A DNA stretch of 64,000 nucleotides from [Mycobacterium] crassicus (GTDB lineage: Bacteria > Actinomycetota > Actinomycetes > Mycobacteriales > Mycobacteriaceae). Each line of letters begins with the position of its first letter. Positions within the stretch are counted from its first letter, which is position 1. The translations under genes were made by a program, and so were the position numbers. The DNA lies in the NCBI RefSeq assembly GCF_020181615.1, contig NZ_CP084029.1, forward strand, positions 3,101,316 through 3,165,315. Reading direction: 5' to 3'. This document shows positions 10,449 through 19,590 of this stretch, one piece after another. Below the pieces are notes generated by a model, which worked only from the letters and a program-made list of their open reading frames with translations, had not been told where the DNA came from and did not search any database.

Positions 10449-11867
10449 TCAGTTCAAGTCGGCCGGGGCGGACAGTGTCCCGCGGACCGCGGTGGCGGCG
10501 GCGACGACCGGAGACACCAGGTGGGTGCGCCCGCCCTTGCCCTGCCGGCCTTCGAAGTTGCGGTTGGAGGTCGACGCGCAGCGCTGTCCCGGGGCGAGCT
10601 GATCGGGGTTCATTCCCAGGCACATCGAGCACCCCGGCTGACGCCATTCCGCACCGGCGGCGGTGAAAACCTCGGCCAGGCCTTCGGCTTCGGCCTGCTG
10701 GCGCACCCGCATCGAGCCCGGCACGATCAGCATCCGCACACTGTCGGCCACCTGCCGCCCGCGCAGCACCTCGGCCACCGCGCGCAGGTCTTCGATACGA
10801 CCGTTGGTGCACGAACCGACGAACACGGTGTCGACGGCGATGTCACGCATCGGCGTGCCCGGGCGAAGGTCCATGTATGCCAATGCCTTCTCCGCGGCCC
10901 GCCGCTGCGCCTCGCCGGTGATGGACTCGGGGTCGGGAACCGTCCCGCCCAGCGGCACGCCCTGGCCGGGGTTGGTGCCCCAGGTGACGAACGGGGTCAG
11001 CGCGGCGGCGTCGAGATAGACCTCGGCGTCGAACCGGGCACCCGGGTCGGTGCGCAGGCCATCCCAGTAGTTGACGGCGGCGTCCCAGTCGGCGCCCGCC
11101 GGCGCATGCGGACGGCCGCGCAGGTATTCGTAGGTCGTCGCATCCGGGGCGACCATGCCGGCCCGGGCGCCCGCCTCAATACTCATGTTGCAGATCGTCA
11201 TCCGGGCCTCCATCGACAGCGACTCGATGGCGCTGCCCCGGTACTCGATGACGTAGCCCTGACCGCCGCCGGTGCCGATCTGGGCGATCACCGCCAGGAT
11301 GATGTCCTTGGCAGTCACTCCCGGCGCCAGCTGCCCTTCAACGTTGACCGCCATCGTCTTGAACGGCCGCAGCGGCAGCGTCTGGGTGGCCAGCACGTGC
11401 TCGACCTCGGAGGTGCCGATACCCATAGCCAGCGCGCCGAACGCACCGTGCGTGGAGGTGTGACTGTCGCCGCAGACCACCGTCATGCCCGGCTGGGTCA
11501 GGCCCAGCTGCGGCCCGATGATGTGAACGATGCCCTGATCGATGTCGCCCATCGGGTGCAACCGGATGCCGAACTCGGCGCAGTTGTGCCGCAGCGTCTC
11601 AACCTGGGTGCGTGACACCGGGTCGGCGATCGGCTTGTCGATGTCGATGGTCGGCACGTTGTGGTCTTCGGTGGCGATCGTCAGATCCGGGCGCCGCACC
11701 TTCCGGCCGGCCAGCCGCAGGCCCTCGAAGGCCTGCGGGGTGGTGACCTCATGAATCAGATGCAGGTCGATGTAGATCAGGTCGGGCTCGGTCTCGCCGC
11801 CGGACACCACCACATGGTCCGCCCAGACCTTCTCGGCCAGCGTGCGAGGCTGCTGCGTCTTGGACAT
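10449..11867 (-). CDS. leuC: 3-isopropylmalate dehydratase, large subunit
   Basis: [4Fe-4S] aconitase-family subunit of isopropylmalate isomerase. It shows [25 protein letters not shown], and the cluster cysteines in VGSCTNGR and [12 protein letters not shown], then the terminal segment [12 protein letters not shown]. About 472 residues from the ATG at 11867 ([13 protein letters not shown]), which matches family N-termini. TTG 11882 and ATG 11876 in frame are less likely because they fall into the operator/promoter spacer. It is divergent from an IclR regulator, as in M. tuberculosis Rv2988c/Rv2989. Confidence 0.97.
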   Translation of the reverse strand: MSKTQQPRTLAEKVWADHVVVSGGETEPDLIYIDLHLIHEVTTPQAFEGLRLAGRKVRRPDLTIATEDHNVPTIDIDKPIADPVSRTQVETLRHNCAEFGIRLHPMGDIDQGIVHIIGPQLGLTQPGMTVVCGDSHTSTHGAFGALAMGIGTSEVEHVLATQTLPLRPFKTMAVNVEGQLAPGVTAKDIILAVIAQIGTGGGQGYVIEYRGSAIESLSMEARMTICNMSIEAGARAGMVAPDATTYEYLRGRPHAPAGADWDAAVNYWDGLRTDPGARFDAEVYLDAAALTPFVTWGTNPGQGVPLGGTVPDPESITGEAQRRAAEKALAYMDLRPGTPMRDIAVDTVFVGSCTNGRIEDLRAVAEVLRGRQVADSVRMLIVPGSMRVRQQAEAEGLAEVFTAAGAEWRQPGCSMCLGMNPDQLAPGQRCASTSNRNFEGRQGKGGRTHLVSPVVAAATAVRGTLSAPADLN

Positions 11868-11892
11868 TCTTGCCATCCCCAAATCTACGTCA

Positions 11893-11907
11893 TCTCATAT
11901 ATTGAGA
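11893..11907. promoter_or_regulatory. Inverted repeat in the leuC/ltbR divergent promoter
   Basis: TCTCA-TATAT-TGAGA is a perfect 5-bp dyad in the 55-base spacer between leuC and the divergent IclR gene, 15 bases from the regulator start. IclR-family LtbR of corynebacteria binds in the equivalent spacer to repress leuCD. Assignment as its operator is inference. Confidence 0.55.
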
Positions 11908-11922
11908 CGATAGTATCTGTAT

Positions 11923-12624
11923 ATGGAACAGCATAGCGGCATCGGCGTTCTGGACAAAGCCCTGGCAGTGCTGCACACGATCGCCGAATCGCCGTGCGGA
12001 CTGGCCGAACTGTGCGCGCGCACCGGCCTGCCCCGGGCCACCGCACACCGCCTGGCCGCCGGACTGGAAGTCCATCGACTACTCGGGCGCGACGACGACG
12101 GACGCTGGCAGGTCGGGCCGGCGGTCGCCGAACTGGCGTCCCGCGCCGACGATCCGCTGCGTTCGGTCAGTGCCACGGTGCTGCCCCGACTGCGGGAGAT
12201 CACCGGCGAGAGCGTGCAGTTGTATCGCCGCGAAGGCGCCGCACGGGTCTGCGTGGCGGCCCTGGAACCGACTGTCGGGCTGCGTGACACGGTTCCTGTC
12301 GGCGCCAGACTGCCGATGACGGCCGGTTCGGGCGCCAAGGTCCTGCTCGCATATGCCGATCCGGCCGTCCAGCAGGAAGTGCTGGCGGAGGCCAAGTTCA
12401 CCGGGCGGACACTGGCAGACGTACGCCGCCGGGGCTGGGCGCAGAGCGTTGCCGAGCGCGAACCGGGCGTGGCCAGCGTGTCGGCGCCGGTGCGCGATCG
12501 GCGCGGCACGGTGGTGGCGGCGATCTCGGTGTCGGGCCCCATCGACCGGATGGGGCGACGCCCCGGGGCGCGCTGGGCCGCCGACCTGCTCGCGTCCGCC
12601 GAGGCGCTGACCGCCCGGTTGTGA
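11923..12624 (+). CDS. IclR-family regulator of leucine biosynthesis (LtbR/NdgR-like)
   Basis: 233-residue IclR-type transcription factor, orthologous by position to Rv2989. An N-terminal winged helix-turn-helix (GLAELCARTGLPRATAHRLAAGL, residues about 26-48) recognises DNA. The C-terminal effector domain is marked by SGAKVLLAYADP and SVSAPVRDRRGTVVAAISVSGP. Divergent adjacency to leuCD is the same arrangement as C. glutamicum LtbR and Streptomyces NdgR, which control leucine/tryptophan or branched-chain genes. This predicts autoregulation and leuCD control through the dyad at 11893-11907. The effector ligand cannot be read from sequence. Confidence 0.88.
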   Translation: MEQHSGIGVLDKALAVLHTIAESPCGLAELCARTGLPRATAHRLAAGLEVHRLLGRDDDGRWQVGPAVAELASRADDPLRSVSATVLPRLREITGESVQLYRREGAARVCVAALEPTVGLRDTVPVGARLPMTAGSGAKVLLAYADPAVQQEVLAEAKFTGRTLADVRRRGWAQSVAEREPGVASVSAPVRDRRGTVVAAISVSGPIDRMGRRPGARWAADLLASAEALTARL

Positions 12625-12658
12625 CCGCCGCCGTCCGCTCACCTGACAGACTGCTGGC

Positions 12659-13159
12659 ATGGGAACCAAGCAACGCGCACAGATCGTCATGACCTCCGAC
12701 GAGGTCGCCGACTTCGTCAACACCCACCGCACCGGGACGCTGGCCACCATCGGGCCCGACGGCCAACCGCACCTCACGGCGATGTGGTACGGAGTGCTCG
12801 ACGGGGAGATCTGGCTCGAGACCAAGGCCAAGTCTCAGAAGGCGGTCAACCTCAAGCGTGATCCGCGGGTCAGCTTCCTGCTCGAGGCCGGCCAGACGTA
12901 CGACACGCTGCGCGGAGTGTCCTTCGAGGGTGTCGCGGAGATCATCGACGACCCGGACACCATCTTCCGGGTGGGTGTCAGCGTCTGGGAGCGCTACAAC
13001 GGCCCCTACACCGACGAGATGAAGCCCGGGGTCGACGCGATGATGAACAACCGGGTCGCTGTGCGCATCGTCACACGACGCACCCGGTCCTGGGACCACC
13101 GGAAGCTGGGTTTGCCGCCGATCCCGCTGGCCGGGTCCACCGCGCCGACGGCCGAGTGA
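12659..13159 (+). CDS. F420-binding split-barrel protein (FDOR-B type, Rv2991-like)
   Basis: 166-residue pyridoxamine-phosphate-oxidase-like split beta-barrel protein. Segments such as TGTLATIGPDGQPHLTAMWYGVLDGEIWLET and KAVNLKRDPRVSFLLEAGQTYDTLRGV match Rv2991, a member of the flavin/deazaflavin oxidoreductase B group that binds F420. The substrate is unknown. It could be a reductase using F420H2 made by the fbiD pathway at 5007. It follows the IclR gene by 34 bases on the same strand and ends before a strong terminator. I infer F420 rather than FMN from family position only. Confidence 0.8.
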   Translation: MGTKQRAQIVMTSDEVADFVNTHRTGTLATIGPDGQPHLTAMWYGVLDGEIWLETKAKSQKAVNLKRDPRVSFLLEAGQTYDTLRGVSFEGVAEIIDDPDTIFRVGVSVWERYNGPYTDEMKPGVDAMMNNRVAVRIVTRRTRSWDHRKLGLPPIPLAGSTAPTAE

Positions 13160-13181
13160 CACGCCCCCAGATACAAAAAGG

Positions 13182-13210
13182 CCCGCACCTGCGAAAGGTG
13201 CGGGTCTTTT
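13182..13210 (+). terminator. Intrinsic terminator after the Rv2991-like gene
   Basis: Stem CCCGCACCT (13182-13190) and AGGTGCGGG (13196-13204) with loop GCGAA, followed by TCTTTT. On the other strand an A-run-derived T-tract (TTTTTGTAT) means it can also stop the tRNA-Glu transcript coming from the right. Confidence 0.9.
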
Positions 13211-13215
13211 CTCTG

Positions 13216-13288
13216 TACCCCCGATGGGATTCGAACCCACGCTACCGCCGTGAGAGGGCGGCGTCCTAGGCCGCTAGACGACGGGGGC
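13216..13288 (-). tRNA. tRNA-Glu (anticodon CTC)
   Basis: 73-base cloverleaf on the minus strand. Acceptor GCCCCCG pairs with CGGGGGT (one G-T pair). The anticodon stem-loop is CCGCC-CTCTCAC-GGCGG with anticodon CTC, and the T-loop contains GGTTCGAATCC. No CCA is encoded. It sits downstream of tRNA-Gln and gltX on the same strand, so the cognate synthetase and its tRNA are neighbours, as in M. tuberculosis. Confidence 0.95.
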
Positions 13289-13361
13289 TAGAACATTTCC
13301 GGGTTGCCAGCATAGCTCAACCCAAACGGCCCGCCAAATCGCTTGCGGCGGACCGTTTTTG

Positions 13362-13433
13362 CTGGGGTACCAGGACTCGAACCTAGAATGGCTGAACCAG
13401 AATCAGCTGTGTTGCCAATTACACCATACCCCA
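13362..13433 (-). tRNA. tRNA-Gln (anticodon CTG)
   Basis: 72-base cloverleaf on the minus strand. Acceptor TGGGGTA/TACCCCA with discriminator G, anticodon stem-loop GCTGA-TTCTGGT-TCAGC with anticodon CTG, and T-loop GGTTCGAGTCC. Mycobacteria charge this tRNA with glutamate by GltX and then transamidate it with GatCAB. All components are encoded in this window (gltX at 13552, gatB at 43371, gatA/gatC at 47541-49318). A hairpin at 13324-13358 separates it from tRNA-Glu. Confidence 0.95.
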
Positions 13434-13551
13434 AGGACCAACAAAGGCCTGACGATAACCGCTGGTCAGAGTGCCGGTCGGGCACTGCTGGCCAGCCGCT
13501 TCGGGCCGACGAGCAGACTACCAAACTTCTTCCCCGAAGTTTGCATCGCGC

Positions 13552-15015
13552 CTACCGAACCCCGTCTCGGGCGGCCCGCAAACGCGCCAGGCTGCGCCCG
13601 GAGCCCAGCAATTCCAGCGACTCGAACAGCGGCGGGCTGATCGTTCCGCCGGTGACGGCGACCCGGATCGGGCCGAACGCCTTACGCGGTTTGAGCTCCA
13701 GCCCGTCCAGCAGCGCTGCCTTCAGGGCGGCCTCGATGTTGGCGGTATTCCAGTCCCCCGCGCCCTCCAGGGCGGCGATGGCCGCATCCAGGGTGGGAAG
13801 GGAGTCCGGTCCCAGCTCCTTGGCCGCGGCACGTGGATCCAGCACGTACTCGTCGTCGTTGAAGAACTTCAACAGCGGCCAGGCATCACCCAGCACCACG
13901 ACACGGGTCTGCACCAGCCCTGCGGCCGTCGCGAAGTCGGCGTCGTCGAGCCCGGTGCTGTGACCGTGGGTGTCGAAGTAGTTGCGCAGCCGCGCGGTGA
14001 AGTCCTCGGCGTCGAGCAACCGGATGTGCTCGGCGTTGAGCGCGTCGGCCTTCTTCTGGTCGAACCGGGCCGGGTTGGAGTTGACGTCGGTCACATCGAA
14101 CGCCGCGACCATCTCCTCGAGGCTGAACACGTCGCGGTCGTCGGCAATGGACCAGCCCAGCAGCGCCAGGTAGTTCAGCAGGCCCTCGGGGATGAAACCG
14201 CGGTCGCGGTGCGCGAACAGATTCGACTGCGGGTCCCGTTTGGACAGCTTCTTGGTTCCCTCACCGAGAACCGTTGGCAGGTGCGCGAATTCCGGAATCC
14301 GATCGGCCACCCCGATGCGCATCAAGGCCTGATAGAGCGCGATCTGACGCGGCGTGGACGGCAACAGATCCTCGCCGCGCAACACGTGGGTGATCTTCAT
14401 CATCGCGTCGTCGACGGGGTTGACCAACGTGTACAGCGGGTCCCCGTTGGCCCGGGTCAACGCGAAGTCGGGAACGCTGCCCGCCGGAAACGATGTCGGG
14501 CCGCGCACCAGGTCGTTCCAGCCCAGATCGACGTCCGGCATCCGCAGGCGCAGGACCGGTTTGCGGCCCTCGCCCAGGTAGCCGGCACGCTGCTGCGCGG
14601 TCAGCTCGCGATCGAAGTTGTCGTAGCCCAGCTTGGGGTTGCGCCCGGCGGCCAGATGACGGGCCTCGACCTCCTCCGGCGTCGAGAAGGCCTCGTAGGC
14701 CTCCTCCGCCGCCAGCAGTTGCGCCACCACGTCCCGGTGGATGTCGGCGCGCTGCGACTGCCGGTACGGGCCGTGGGGTCCGCCCACCTCGGGACCCTCG
14801 TCCCAGTCCAGATGCAGCCAGCGCAGCGCGTCGAGCAGCGCCAGATAACTTTCCTCGCTGTCGCGTTCGGCGTCGGTGTCCTCCACCCGGAAGACCAGGG
14901 TCCCGCCGGTGTGCCGGGCATAGGCCCAGTTGAACAGGGCGGTGCGGATCAACCCGACGTGCGGGGTGCCGGTCGGTGACGGGCAGAACCGGACGCGAAC
15001 AGCAGATTCAGTCAC
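13552..15015 (-). CDS. gltX: Glutamyl-tRNA synthetase (non-discriminating)
   Basis: Class I aminoacyl-tRNA synthetase charging tRNA-Glu and, where GlnRS is absent, tRNA-Gln. 487 residues from GTG 15015. The HIGH-equivalent is in [36 protein letters not shown] follows, and the KMSKS-equivalent is KLSKRDP. The longer open frame upstream (to 15609) is the antisense shadow of the neighbouring hydrolase. The start overlaps the stop of the fumarylacetoacetate hydrolase-family gene by 4 bases (GTGA), so they are translationally coupled as Rv2992c/Rv2993c. The upstream GatCAB genes imply an indirect Gln-tRNA pathway. Confidence 0.97.
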   Translation of the reverse strand: MTESAVRVRFCPSPTGTPHVGLIRTALFNWAYARHTGGTLVFRVEDTDAERDSEESYLALLDALRWLHLDWDEGPEVGGPHGPYRQSQRADIHRDVVAQLLAAEEAYEAFSTPEEVEARHLAAGRNPKLGYDNFDRELTAQQRAGYLGEGRKPVLRLRMPDVDLGWNDLVRGPTSFPAGSVPDFALTRANGDPLYTLVNPVDDAMMKITHVLRGEDLLPSTPRQIALYQALMRIGVADRIPEFAHLPTVLGEGTKKLSKRDPQSNLFAHRDRGFIPEGLLNYLALLGWSIADDRDVFSLEEMVAAFDVTDVNSNPARFDQKKADALNAEHIRLLDAEDFTARLRNYFDTHGHSTGLDDADFATAAGLVQTRVVVLGDAWPLLKFFNDDEYVLDPRAAAKELGPDSLPTLDAAIAALEGAGDWNTANIEAALKAALLDGLELKPRKAFGPIRVAVTGGTISPPLFESLELLGSGRSLARLRAARDGVR

Positions 15016-15800
15016 GACTTTCCTTTGCGGATAACCGGATTGGTGAGAGTCCCGATGCCTTCGACCGAGACCGACACGGTGTCGCCGTGTTCGATCGGGC
15101 CGACGCCGTCCGGGGTGCCGGTGAGGATGAGATCGCCCGGCAGCAGGGTCATCACCGCGGAGATCCACTCCACGATGGCGCCGATGTCGTGCATCATCAG
15201 CGAGGTTCGACTGTCCTGCTTGACCGACCCGTTGACCTCGGTGCGGATCGCCAGATCGCTCGGGTCCAGGTCGGTGACGATCCACGGGCCGATCGGACAG
15301 AAGGTGTCGTGCCCCTTGGCCCGGGTCCACTGCCCGTCGGCTGCCTGCTGGTCGCGTGCCGACACGTCGTTGCCGATGGTGTAGCCCAGAATGTTGTCCT
15401 TGGCCTGGGCGGCCGAGACGTCCTTGCAGGGCCGCGAGATCACCACGGCCAGCTCGCCCTCGTAGTGAACCGGAGAGGCCTCGGCGGGCAGCTGAATCGG
15501 AACGTTCGGCCCGACGATCGCGGTGTTGGGCTTGAGGAACATCGTCGGGTTGGCCGGAGGGGTCCCACCCATCTCGGCGATGTGCGCGGCGTAGTTCTTG
15601 CCGATGCACACCACTTTGCTGGCCAGGATCGGCGCGAGCAGGCGCACATCGGCCAGCGGCCAGGACCGGCCGGTGAACTCCGGTGTGCCGAATGGGTGCT
15701 CGGCAATCTCACGGGCGGTCATCTCATGGGGCCGGTCCGGGTCGCCCTCGATGCTGACGAAGGCGACACCGTCGGGGCTGGCAATTCGACCTAGACGCAT
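15012..15800 (-). CDS. Fumarylacetoacetate hydrolase-family protein (Rv2993c-like)
   Basis: 262-residue member of the FAH superfamily, metal-dependent hydrolases, isomerases or decarboxylases of 2-hydroxy-dienoates and oxaloacetate. Family signatures seen are [28 protein letters not shown], the metal-ligand YEGELAVVI (two acidic residues), [12 protein letters not shown], and [14 protein letters not shown]. The reaction is not deducible; relatives act on 2-hydroxyhepta-2,4-diene-1,7-dioate or oxaloacetate. It is placed immediately upstream of gltX with a 4-base overlap. A copy of the dispersed repeat begins 15 bases upstream of its start. Confidence 0.9.
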   Translation of the reverse strand: MRLGRIASPDGVAFVSIEGDPDRPHEMTAREIAEHPFGTPEFTGRSWPLADVRLLAPILASKVVCIGKNYAAHIAEMGGTPPANPTMFLKPNTAIVGPNVPIQLPAEASPVHYEGELAVVISRPCKDVSAAQAKDNILGYTIGNDVSARDQQAADGQWTRAKGHDTFCPIGPWIVTDLDPSDLAIRTEVNGSVKQDSRTSLMMHDIGAIVEWISAVMTLLPGDLILTGTPDGVGPIEHGDTVSVSVEGIGTLTNPVIRKGKS

Positions 15801-15814
15801 TCGGCAAGCCTAAT

Positions 15815-15860
15815 GGCGATCGCAAGCGCGGCGGAGCCCGGCGCTGGGGTCACCATCATC
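15815..15860. repeat. Diverged single copy of the dispersed intergenic repeat
   Basis: GGCGATCGCAAGC, GGCGGAGCCCGGCG and GGGTCACCATCATC align with the 55-bp unit at 4856-4965. It lies between the divergent starts of the FAH-family gene and the MFS transporter, in the same orientation relative to the minus-strand gene as the other copies. Confidence 0.8.
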
Positions 15861-15916
15861 GGCACAGCGATATTTGCCGGGCGGGTTGCGCCGGCAGCGG
15901 CCGATCCTGTGGAACC

Positions 15917-17182
15917 ATGAACCGGGTGTCCGCGGAGTCGATCAGCACCGCCGCACGCTGGTCCGTGATGATCGTCGCATTGATGGCGACGATGTGCGCG
16001 TTCGTCTTCATCAACGGCATCGCCTTCGTCATCCCGATGCTGGAGACCAAACGCGACACCAACCTGGCGGTGGCCGGCCTGCTGGCATCGATGCCCAGCT
16101 TCGGCATGGTGCTGACTCTGTTCGCGTGGGGCGCCCTGCTCGATCGGGTCGGCGAGCGGATCGTGCTGGCCGTCGGCTCCGCGTTGACCTCGCTGGCAAC
16201 CTTTGCGGCCGCGTCGATGGACTCCCTGGTCGGGGTCGGCGCATTCCTGTTCGTGGGTGGCATGGCCGCCGCCAGCGCCAACAACGCCAGTGGCCGACTG
16301 GTGACCGGCTGGTTCCCGCCGCATCAACGCGGGCTGGTGATGGGCATCCGGCAGACCGCGCAGCCGCTGGGAATCGCGTTGGGAGCCACGGTGATCCCCG
16401 ACCTGGCCGAGCACGGCCTGTCGCGGGCGTTGATGTTTCCGGCAACGCTGTGCGCGGTGGCAGCGGTCGCGTGCGCCATCGGGGTGGTAGACCCGCCGCG
16501 CAGGCCGCGGTCGGCAGCAGCCGGTCACGAGTTGGCCAGCCCCTACGCCGGCTCTAAGACGTTGTGGCGCATCCACTTGTCCTCGGCATTGCTGATGGTC
16601 CCGCAGTGCATGCTCGCCACCTTCATGCTGGTGTGGCTGATCGTCGACACCCACTGGTCGACTGCCACAGCCGCTTCCATGGTCACGCTGTCGCAGTTGC
16701 TCGGTGCGGTCGGCCGGGTGCTGGCCGGCCGATGGTCCGACCGGGTGCGATCGAGGCTGCGTCCGGTTCGCAGCATCGCCGTCGCCAGTGCGGCCGCGAT
16801 GCTGGTGCTCGCGGTCACCGATCATCTGCAATCCCGCTTGGCCGCGCCGGCGATAGTCCTCGCAACGTTGATCAGCGTGCTGGACAACGGGTTGTCGTCC
16901 ACCGCGGTCGCCGAGATCGCCGGGCCGTATTGGAGCGGGCGGGCGCTGGGAATCCAGAACACCACCCAGCGGCTCACCGCCGGGTTCGCTCCCCCGATGT
17001 TCGGCGCCCTGATCGCCGCCGCCGGTTATCCACTGGCCTTCGCGGTGTGCGGACTGTTCCCCGTGGCAGCGATCGGATTGGTGCCCGTGCGCGCCGAACC
17101 TGACGGCCGGTCGGTGCTCGAGGCGCTGTGCACGCTGCGCGTACCGCCCGCGCCACCGGCCGAGCCGCCCACCCGCACCTGA
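15917..17182 (+). CDS. Major facilitator superfamily transporter (Rv2994-like)
   Basis: 421-residue integral membrane protein with about 12 hydrophobic segments. The loop 2-3 signature GALLDRVGERIVLAVG is the MFS GxxxDRxGxR motif, and AGRWSDRVRSR is its second-half repeat. NASGRLVTGWFPPHQRGLVMGIRQTAQPLG is typical of the nitrate/sugar-acid branch. Substrate unknown. By position it is Rv2994; in M. tuberculosis the next gene would be leuB, whereas here the 13-kb ectoine/aromatic block follows. The start ATG 15917 is supported by GTGGAACC upstream. Confidence 0.88.
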   Translation: MNRVSAESISTAARWSVMIVALMATMCAFVFINGIAFVIPMLETKRDTNLAVAGLLASMPSFGMVLTLFAWGALLDRVGERIVLAVGSALTSLATFAAASMDSLVGVGAFLFVGGMAAASANNASGRLVTGWFPPHQRGLVMGIRQTAQPLGIALGATVIPDLAEHGLSRALMFPATLCAVAAVACAIGVVDPPRRPRSAAAGHELASPYAGSKTLWRIHLSSALLMVPQCMLATFMLVWLIVDTHWSTATAASMVTLSQLLGAVGRVLAGRWSDRVRSRLRPVRSIAVASAAAMLVLAVTDHLQSRLAAPAIVLATLISVLDNGLSSTAVAEIAGPYWSGRALGIQNTTQRLTAGFAPPMFGALIAAAGYPLAFAVCGLFPVAAIGLVPVRAEPDGRSVLEALCTLRVPPAPPAEPPTRT

Positions 17183-17208
17183 ACCGCTCGCCACGTACCG
17201 TCGGAGAG

Positions 17209-17715
17209 ATGACCGACTCGGCCGAGATCCAATTCCGCACACCGACGGTGACCGATGGCCCGGCCATGTGGCAGATGGCTGTCGACAGCGCCACCCTCGA
17301 CGTCAACTCGCCCTATGCCTATCTATTGTGGTGCCGCGACTTCGCCGCCACCTCGGTGATCGCCGAGGTCAACGGCGCCCCAGCCGGCTTCGTGACCGGC
17401 TATTTGCGTCCACAGCAGCCGCAGACCCTGATGGTCTGGCAGGTGGCGGTCAATGCCGGGCACCGTGGGGTGGGATTGGCGGGCCGGATGCTCGATCATC
17501 TGGCAACTGCCCTGCATACCGACGGGCTGACCCATCTTGAGACGTCCATCACACCTGACAACGACGCGAGCCGGCGGCTGTTCGCCGCATTCGCCCGTCG
17601 CTGGGACGCCGCCCTGCACTGCTCCGAACTGTTCGGGGCCGGGTTGTTTCCCGATTCTCACTTGGCCGAAGACCTGTTTCGTATCGGTCCGCTGCGGGTA
17701 GAAAATTGCCGGTAG
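17209..17715 (+). CDS. ectA: L-2,4-diaminobutyrate N-acetyltransferase
   Basis: GNAT enzyme that acetylates L-2,4-diaminobutyrate with acetyl-CoA, the second step of ectoine synthesis. 168 residues. EctA signatures are LDVNSPYAYLLWCRDF, GAPAGFVTGYLRP, VWQVAVNAGHRGVGLAGRML (acetyl-CoA loop), and HLETSITPDNDASRRLF. Start ATG 17209 lies right behind GGAGAG; the frame continues to 17128 but that overlaps the MFS gene. It is separated from ectB by 193 bases, unlike the usual contiguous ectABC, so it may be read from the upstream MFS transcript or its own promoter. Confidence 0.92.
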   Translation: MTDSAEIQFRTPTVTDGPAMWQMAVDSATLDVNSPYAYLLWCRDFAATSVIAEVNGAPAGFVTGYLRPQQPQTLMVWQVAVNAGHRGVGLAGRMLDHLATALHTDGLTHLETSITPDNDASRRLFAAFARRWDAALHCSELFGAGLFPDSHLAEDLFRIGPLRVENCR

Positions 17716-17869
17716 GCACAGCATGTCGAGGTTGAGATCACAAATCGGTCTCGGTAAGGTCACGACCGCGCAAACGTGAGCCCCGGCAGACCTAGGTCGG
17801 GGGCATCCCGAGCGGGGTGGTGGGTCGAGCGGAGATCACCCGCGACACCAGTTAGAACTCGACCTGTCG

Positions 17870-17904
17870 TTCCGTTCCGTTGTATGTGACCGACGGACGG
17901 AGGA
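17870..17904 (+). promoter_or_regulatory. Potential mRNA hairpin masking the ectB ribosome-binding site
   Basis: TTCCG-T-TCCGT (17870-17880) can pair with ACGGA-CGGAG (17893-17902) leaving one bulged base and a 12-base loop. The 3' arm overlaps the GGAGGA Shine-Dalgarno, 5 bases before the ectB ATG. If formed it would limit ectBCD translation. The structure is seen by eye; its function is inference. Confidence 0.4.
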
Positions 17905-17908
17905 AACC

Positions 17909-19186
17909 ATGACCATTTTTGAAACGCTCGAATCCGAAGTACGAAGTTACTGCCGGTCCTGGCCGGTGACATTCGACCGGGCCAGCGGTTCCCGGATGTG
18001 GGATGTCGACGGCAAGGAATATGTGGACTTCTTCGCCGGCGCCGGAGCCCTGAACTACGGCCACAACCACCCGGACCTGCGGGCACCACTGCTGGATTAC
18101 CTGAGCTCCGACCGGGTGGTGCACAGCCTCGATATGAACACCGTGGCCAAAGGCCAGTTCCTGGAACGGTTCGAGGAGGTGATCCTCAAGCCGCGCGGGC
18201 TGAACTACAAAGTCCAGTTCCCCGGCCCCACCGGCACCAACGCGGTGGAGTCGGCGCTGAAGCTGGCCCGCAAGATCACCGGCCGCGAGAGCATCATCAG
18301 CTTTACCAACGCATTTCACGGCATGACGCTGGGATCGCTGAGCGTCACGGGCAACTCGATGAAGCGCGGCGGCGCCGGCATCCCGTTGGTGCACGCCACC
18401 CCGATGCCCTATGACAACTACCTCGACGGCATCACTCCCGACTTCATCTGGTTCGAGCGACTGCTGCAGGACAGCGGCAGCGGCCTCAACGAGCCGGCCG
18501 CAGTGATCGTCGAAACCGTCCAGGGCGAAGGCGGAATCAATGTGGCCCGGTTGGAATGGCTGCACGGCCTGGCCGAACTGTGCAAGCGCCACGAATTGCT
18601 GCTGATCGTCGACGACGTGCAGATGGGGTGCGGGCGCACCGGGCCGTTCTTCAGCTTCGAGGCGGCCGGCATCGTTCCCGACATCGTCTGCCTGTCCAAG
18701 TCCATCAGCGGCTACGGACTTCCCTTGGCGCTGACGCTGTTCAAGCCCGAACTCGATGTGTGGGAGCCCGGCGAGCACAACGGCACCTTCCGCGGCCAGA
18801 ACCCGTCGTTCGTCACCGCCACCGCGGCGCTGAACTTCTGGACCGACAACCTGCTCGAGAAGCAGGTGCTCCGCAAGGGCGAGCAGATCGAGCAGGCACT
18901 GAGCGAGGTGATCGAGCCCTTCGAGGGGGTCAAGACCCGTGGCCGCGGACTGATCCAGGGTGTGGTCTTCAACCAACCCGAGCTGGCCGGTGCCGTACAG
19001 AAGGAAGCGTTCGAACGCGGCCTGCTGCTGGAGACCTCAGGACCCGAAGGCGAGGTGGTGAAGTTGATGCCACCGCTGGTGATCGACGACGACGATCTGG
19101 CCGAGGGCCTGACAATCGCAGCCGAATCGATCGAGGCGGTCGCCACCCGGGAACTTGTCGGCACTAGCTCAGGAGTCAATCGATGA
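17909..19186 (+). CDS. ectB: Diaminobutyrate--2-oxoglutarate transaminase
   Basis: PLP-dependent class III aminotransferase that converts L-aspartate semialdehyde and glutamate to L-2,4-diaminobutyrate, the first committed step to ectoine. 425 residues. [23 protein letters not shown] phosphate-binding segment (residues about 104-121), [35 protein letters not shown] with the cofactor Asp, and the PLP lysine Lys264 in [10 protein letters not shown]. Strong GGAGGA upstream of ATG 17909. The 3' end overlaps ectC by 4 bases (ATGA), so translation is coupled. Confidence 0.96.
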   Translation: MTIFETLESEVRSYCRSWPVTFDRASGSRMWDVDGKEYVDFFAGAGALNYGHNHPDLRAPLLDYLSSDRVVHSLDMNTVAKGQFLERFEEVILKPRGLNYKVQFPGPTGTNAVESALKLARKITGRESIISFTNAFHGMTLGSLSVTGNSMKRGGAGIPLVHATPMPYDNYLDGITPDFIWFERLLQDSGSGLNEPAAVIVETVQGEGGINVARLEWLHGLAELCKRHELLLIVDDVQMGCGRTGPFFSFEAAGIVPDIVCLSKSISGYGLPLALTLFKPELDVWEPGEHNGTFRGQNPSFVTATAALNFWTDNLLEKQVLRKGEQIEQALSEVIEPFEGVKTRGRGLIQGVVFNQPELAGAVQKEAFERGLLLETSGPEGEVVKLMPPLVIDDDDLAEGLTIAAESIEAVATRELVGTSSGVNR

Positions 19187-19590
19187 TCGTCCGTACCCTC
19201 GCCGAGATCAAGGGCACCGACCGCGACGTCCAAGCCAAGACCTGGAACAGTCAGCGACTGCTGCTGGCCCGGGACGGCCAGCGCTTCTCCCTGCACGAGA
19301 CGATCCTGTACGCGGGCACCGAGACCTCGATGTGGTACGCCAACCACGTCGAGGCGGTGTACTGCGTCGGCGGCGAGGGTGAGTTGATCAACGACGAGAC
19401 CGGTGAGGTGCACCCGCTGAGCAACGGCACCATGTACCTGCTCGACGGCCATGAGCACCACCGGGTTTCGGCCCACACCGACCTGCGCATGGTGTGTGTG
19501 TTCGACCCGCCGGTCACCGGGCAGGAAGTGCACGACGAGACCGGCGCCTACCCGCTGCTGATCGAGGAGCCTCAGAAGGCGGCGCCGTGA
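19183..19590 (+). CDS. ectC: L-ectoine synthase
   Basis: Small cupin enzyme that cyclises N-gamma-acetyl-diaminobutyrate to ectoine. 135 residues, with the family start [16 protein letters not shown] and [20 protein letters not shown] cupin segment. [13 protein letters not shown] supplies metal-ligand histidines, and [20 protein letters not shown] follows. Standard length for EctC. It overlaps ectB upstream and ectD downstream by 4 bases each. Confidence 0.97.
   Translation: MIVRTLAEIKGTDRDVQAKTWNSQRLLLARDGQRFSLHETILYAGTETSMWYANHVEAVYCVGGEGELINDETGEVHPLSNGTMYLLDGHEHHRVSAHTDLRMVCVFDPPVTGQEVHDETGAYPLLIEEPQKAAP

Noticed and set aside
13324..13358. Strong terminator between the two tRNA genes
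   Set aside because: The stem is real but has one G-T pair, an 11-base loop and only a weak T tract, so it may be a processing hairpin; kept as a note under the tRNA-Gln entry instead of a feature.
17128..17715. Longer ectA from 17128
   Set aside because: Would overlap the MFS gene by 55 bases; the ATG at 17209 has a ribosome site and the EctA-type N-terminus.
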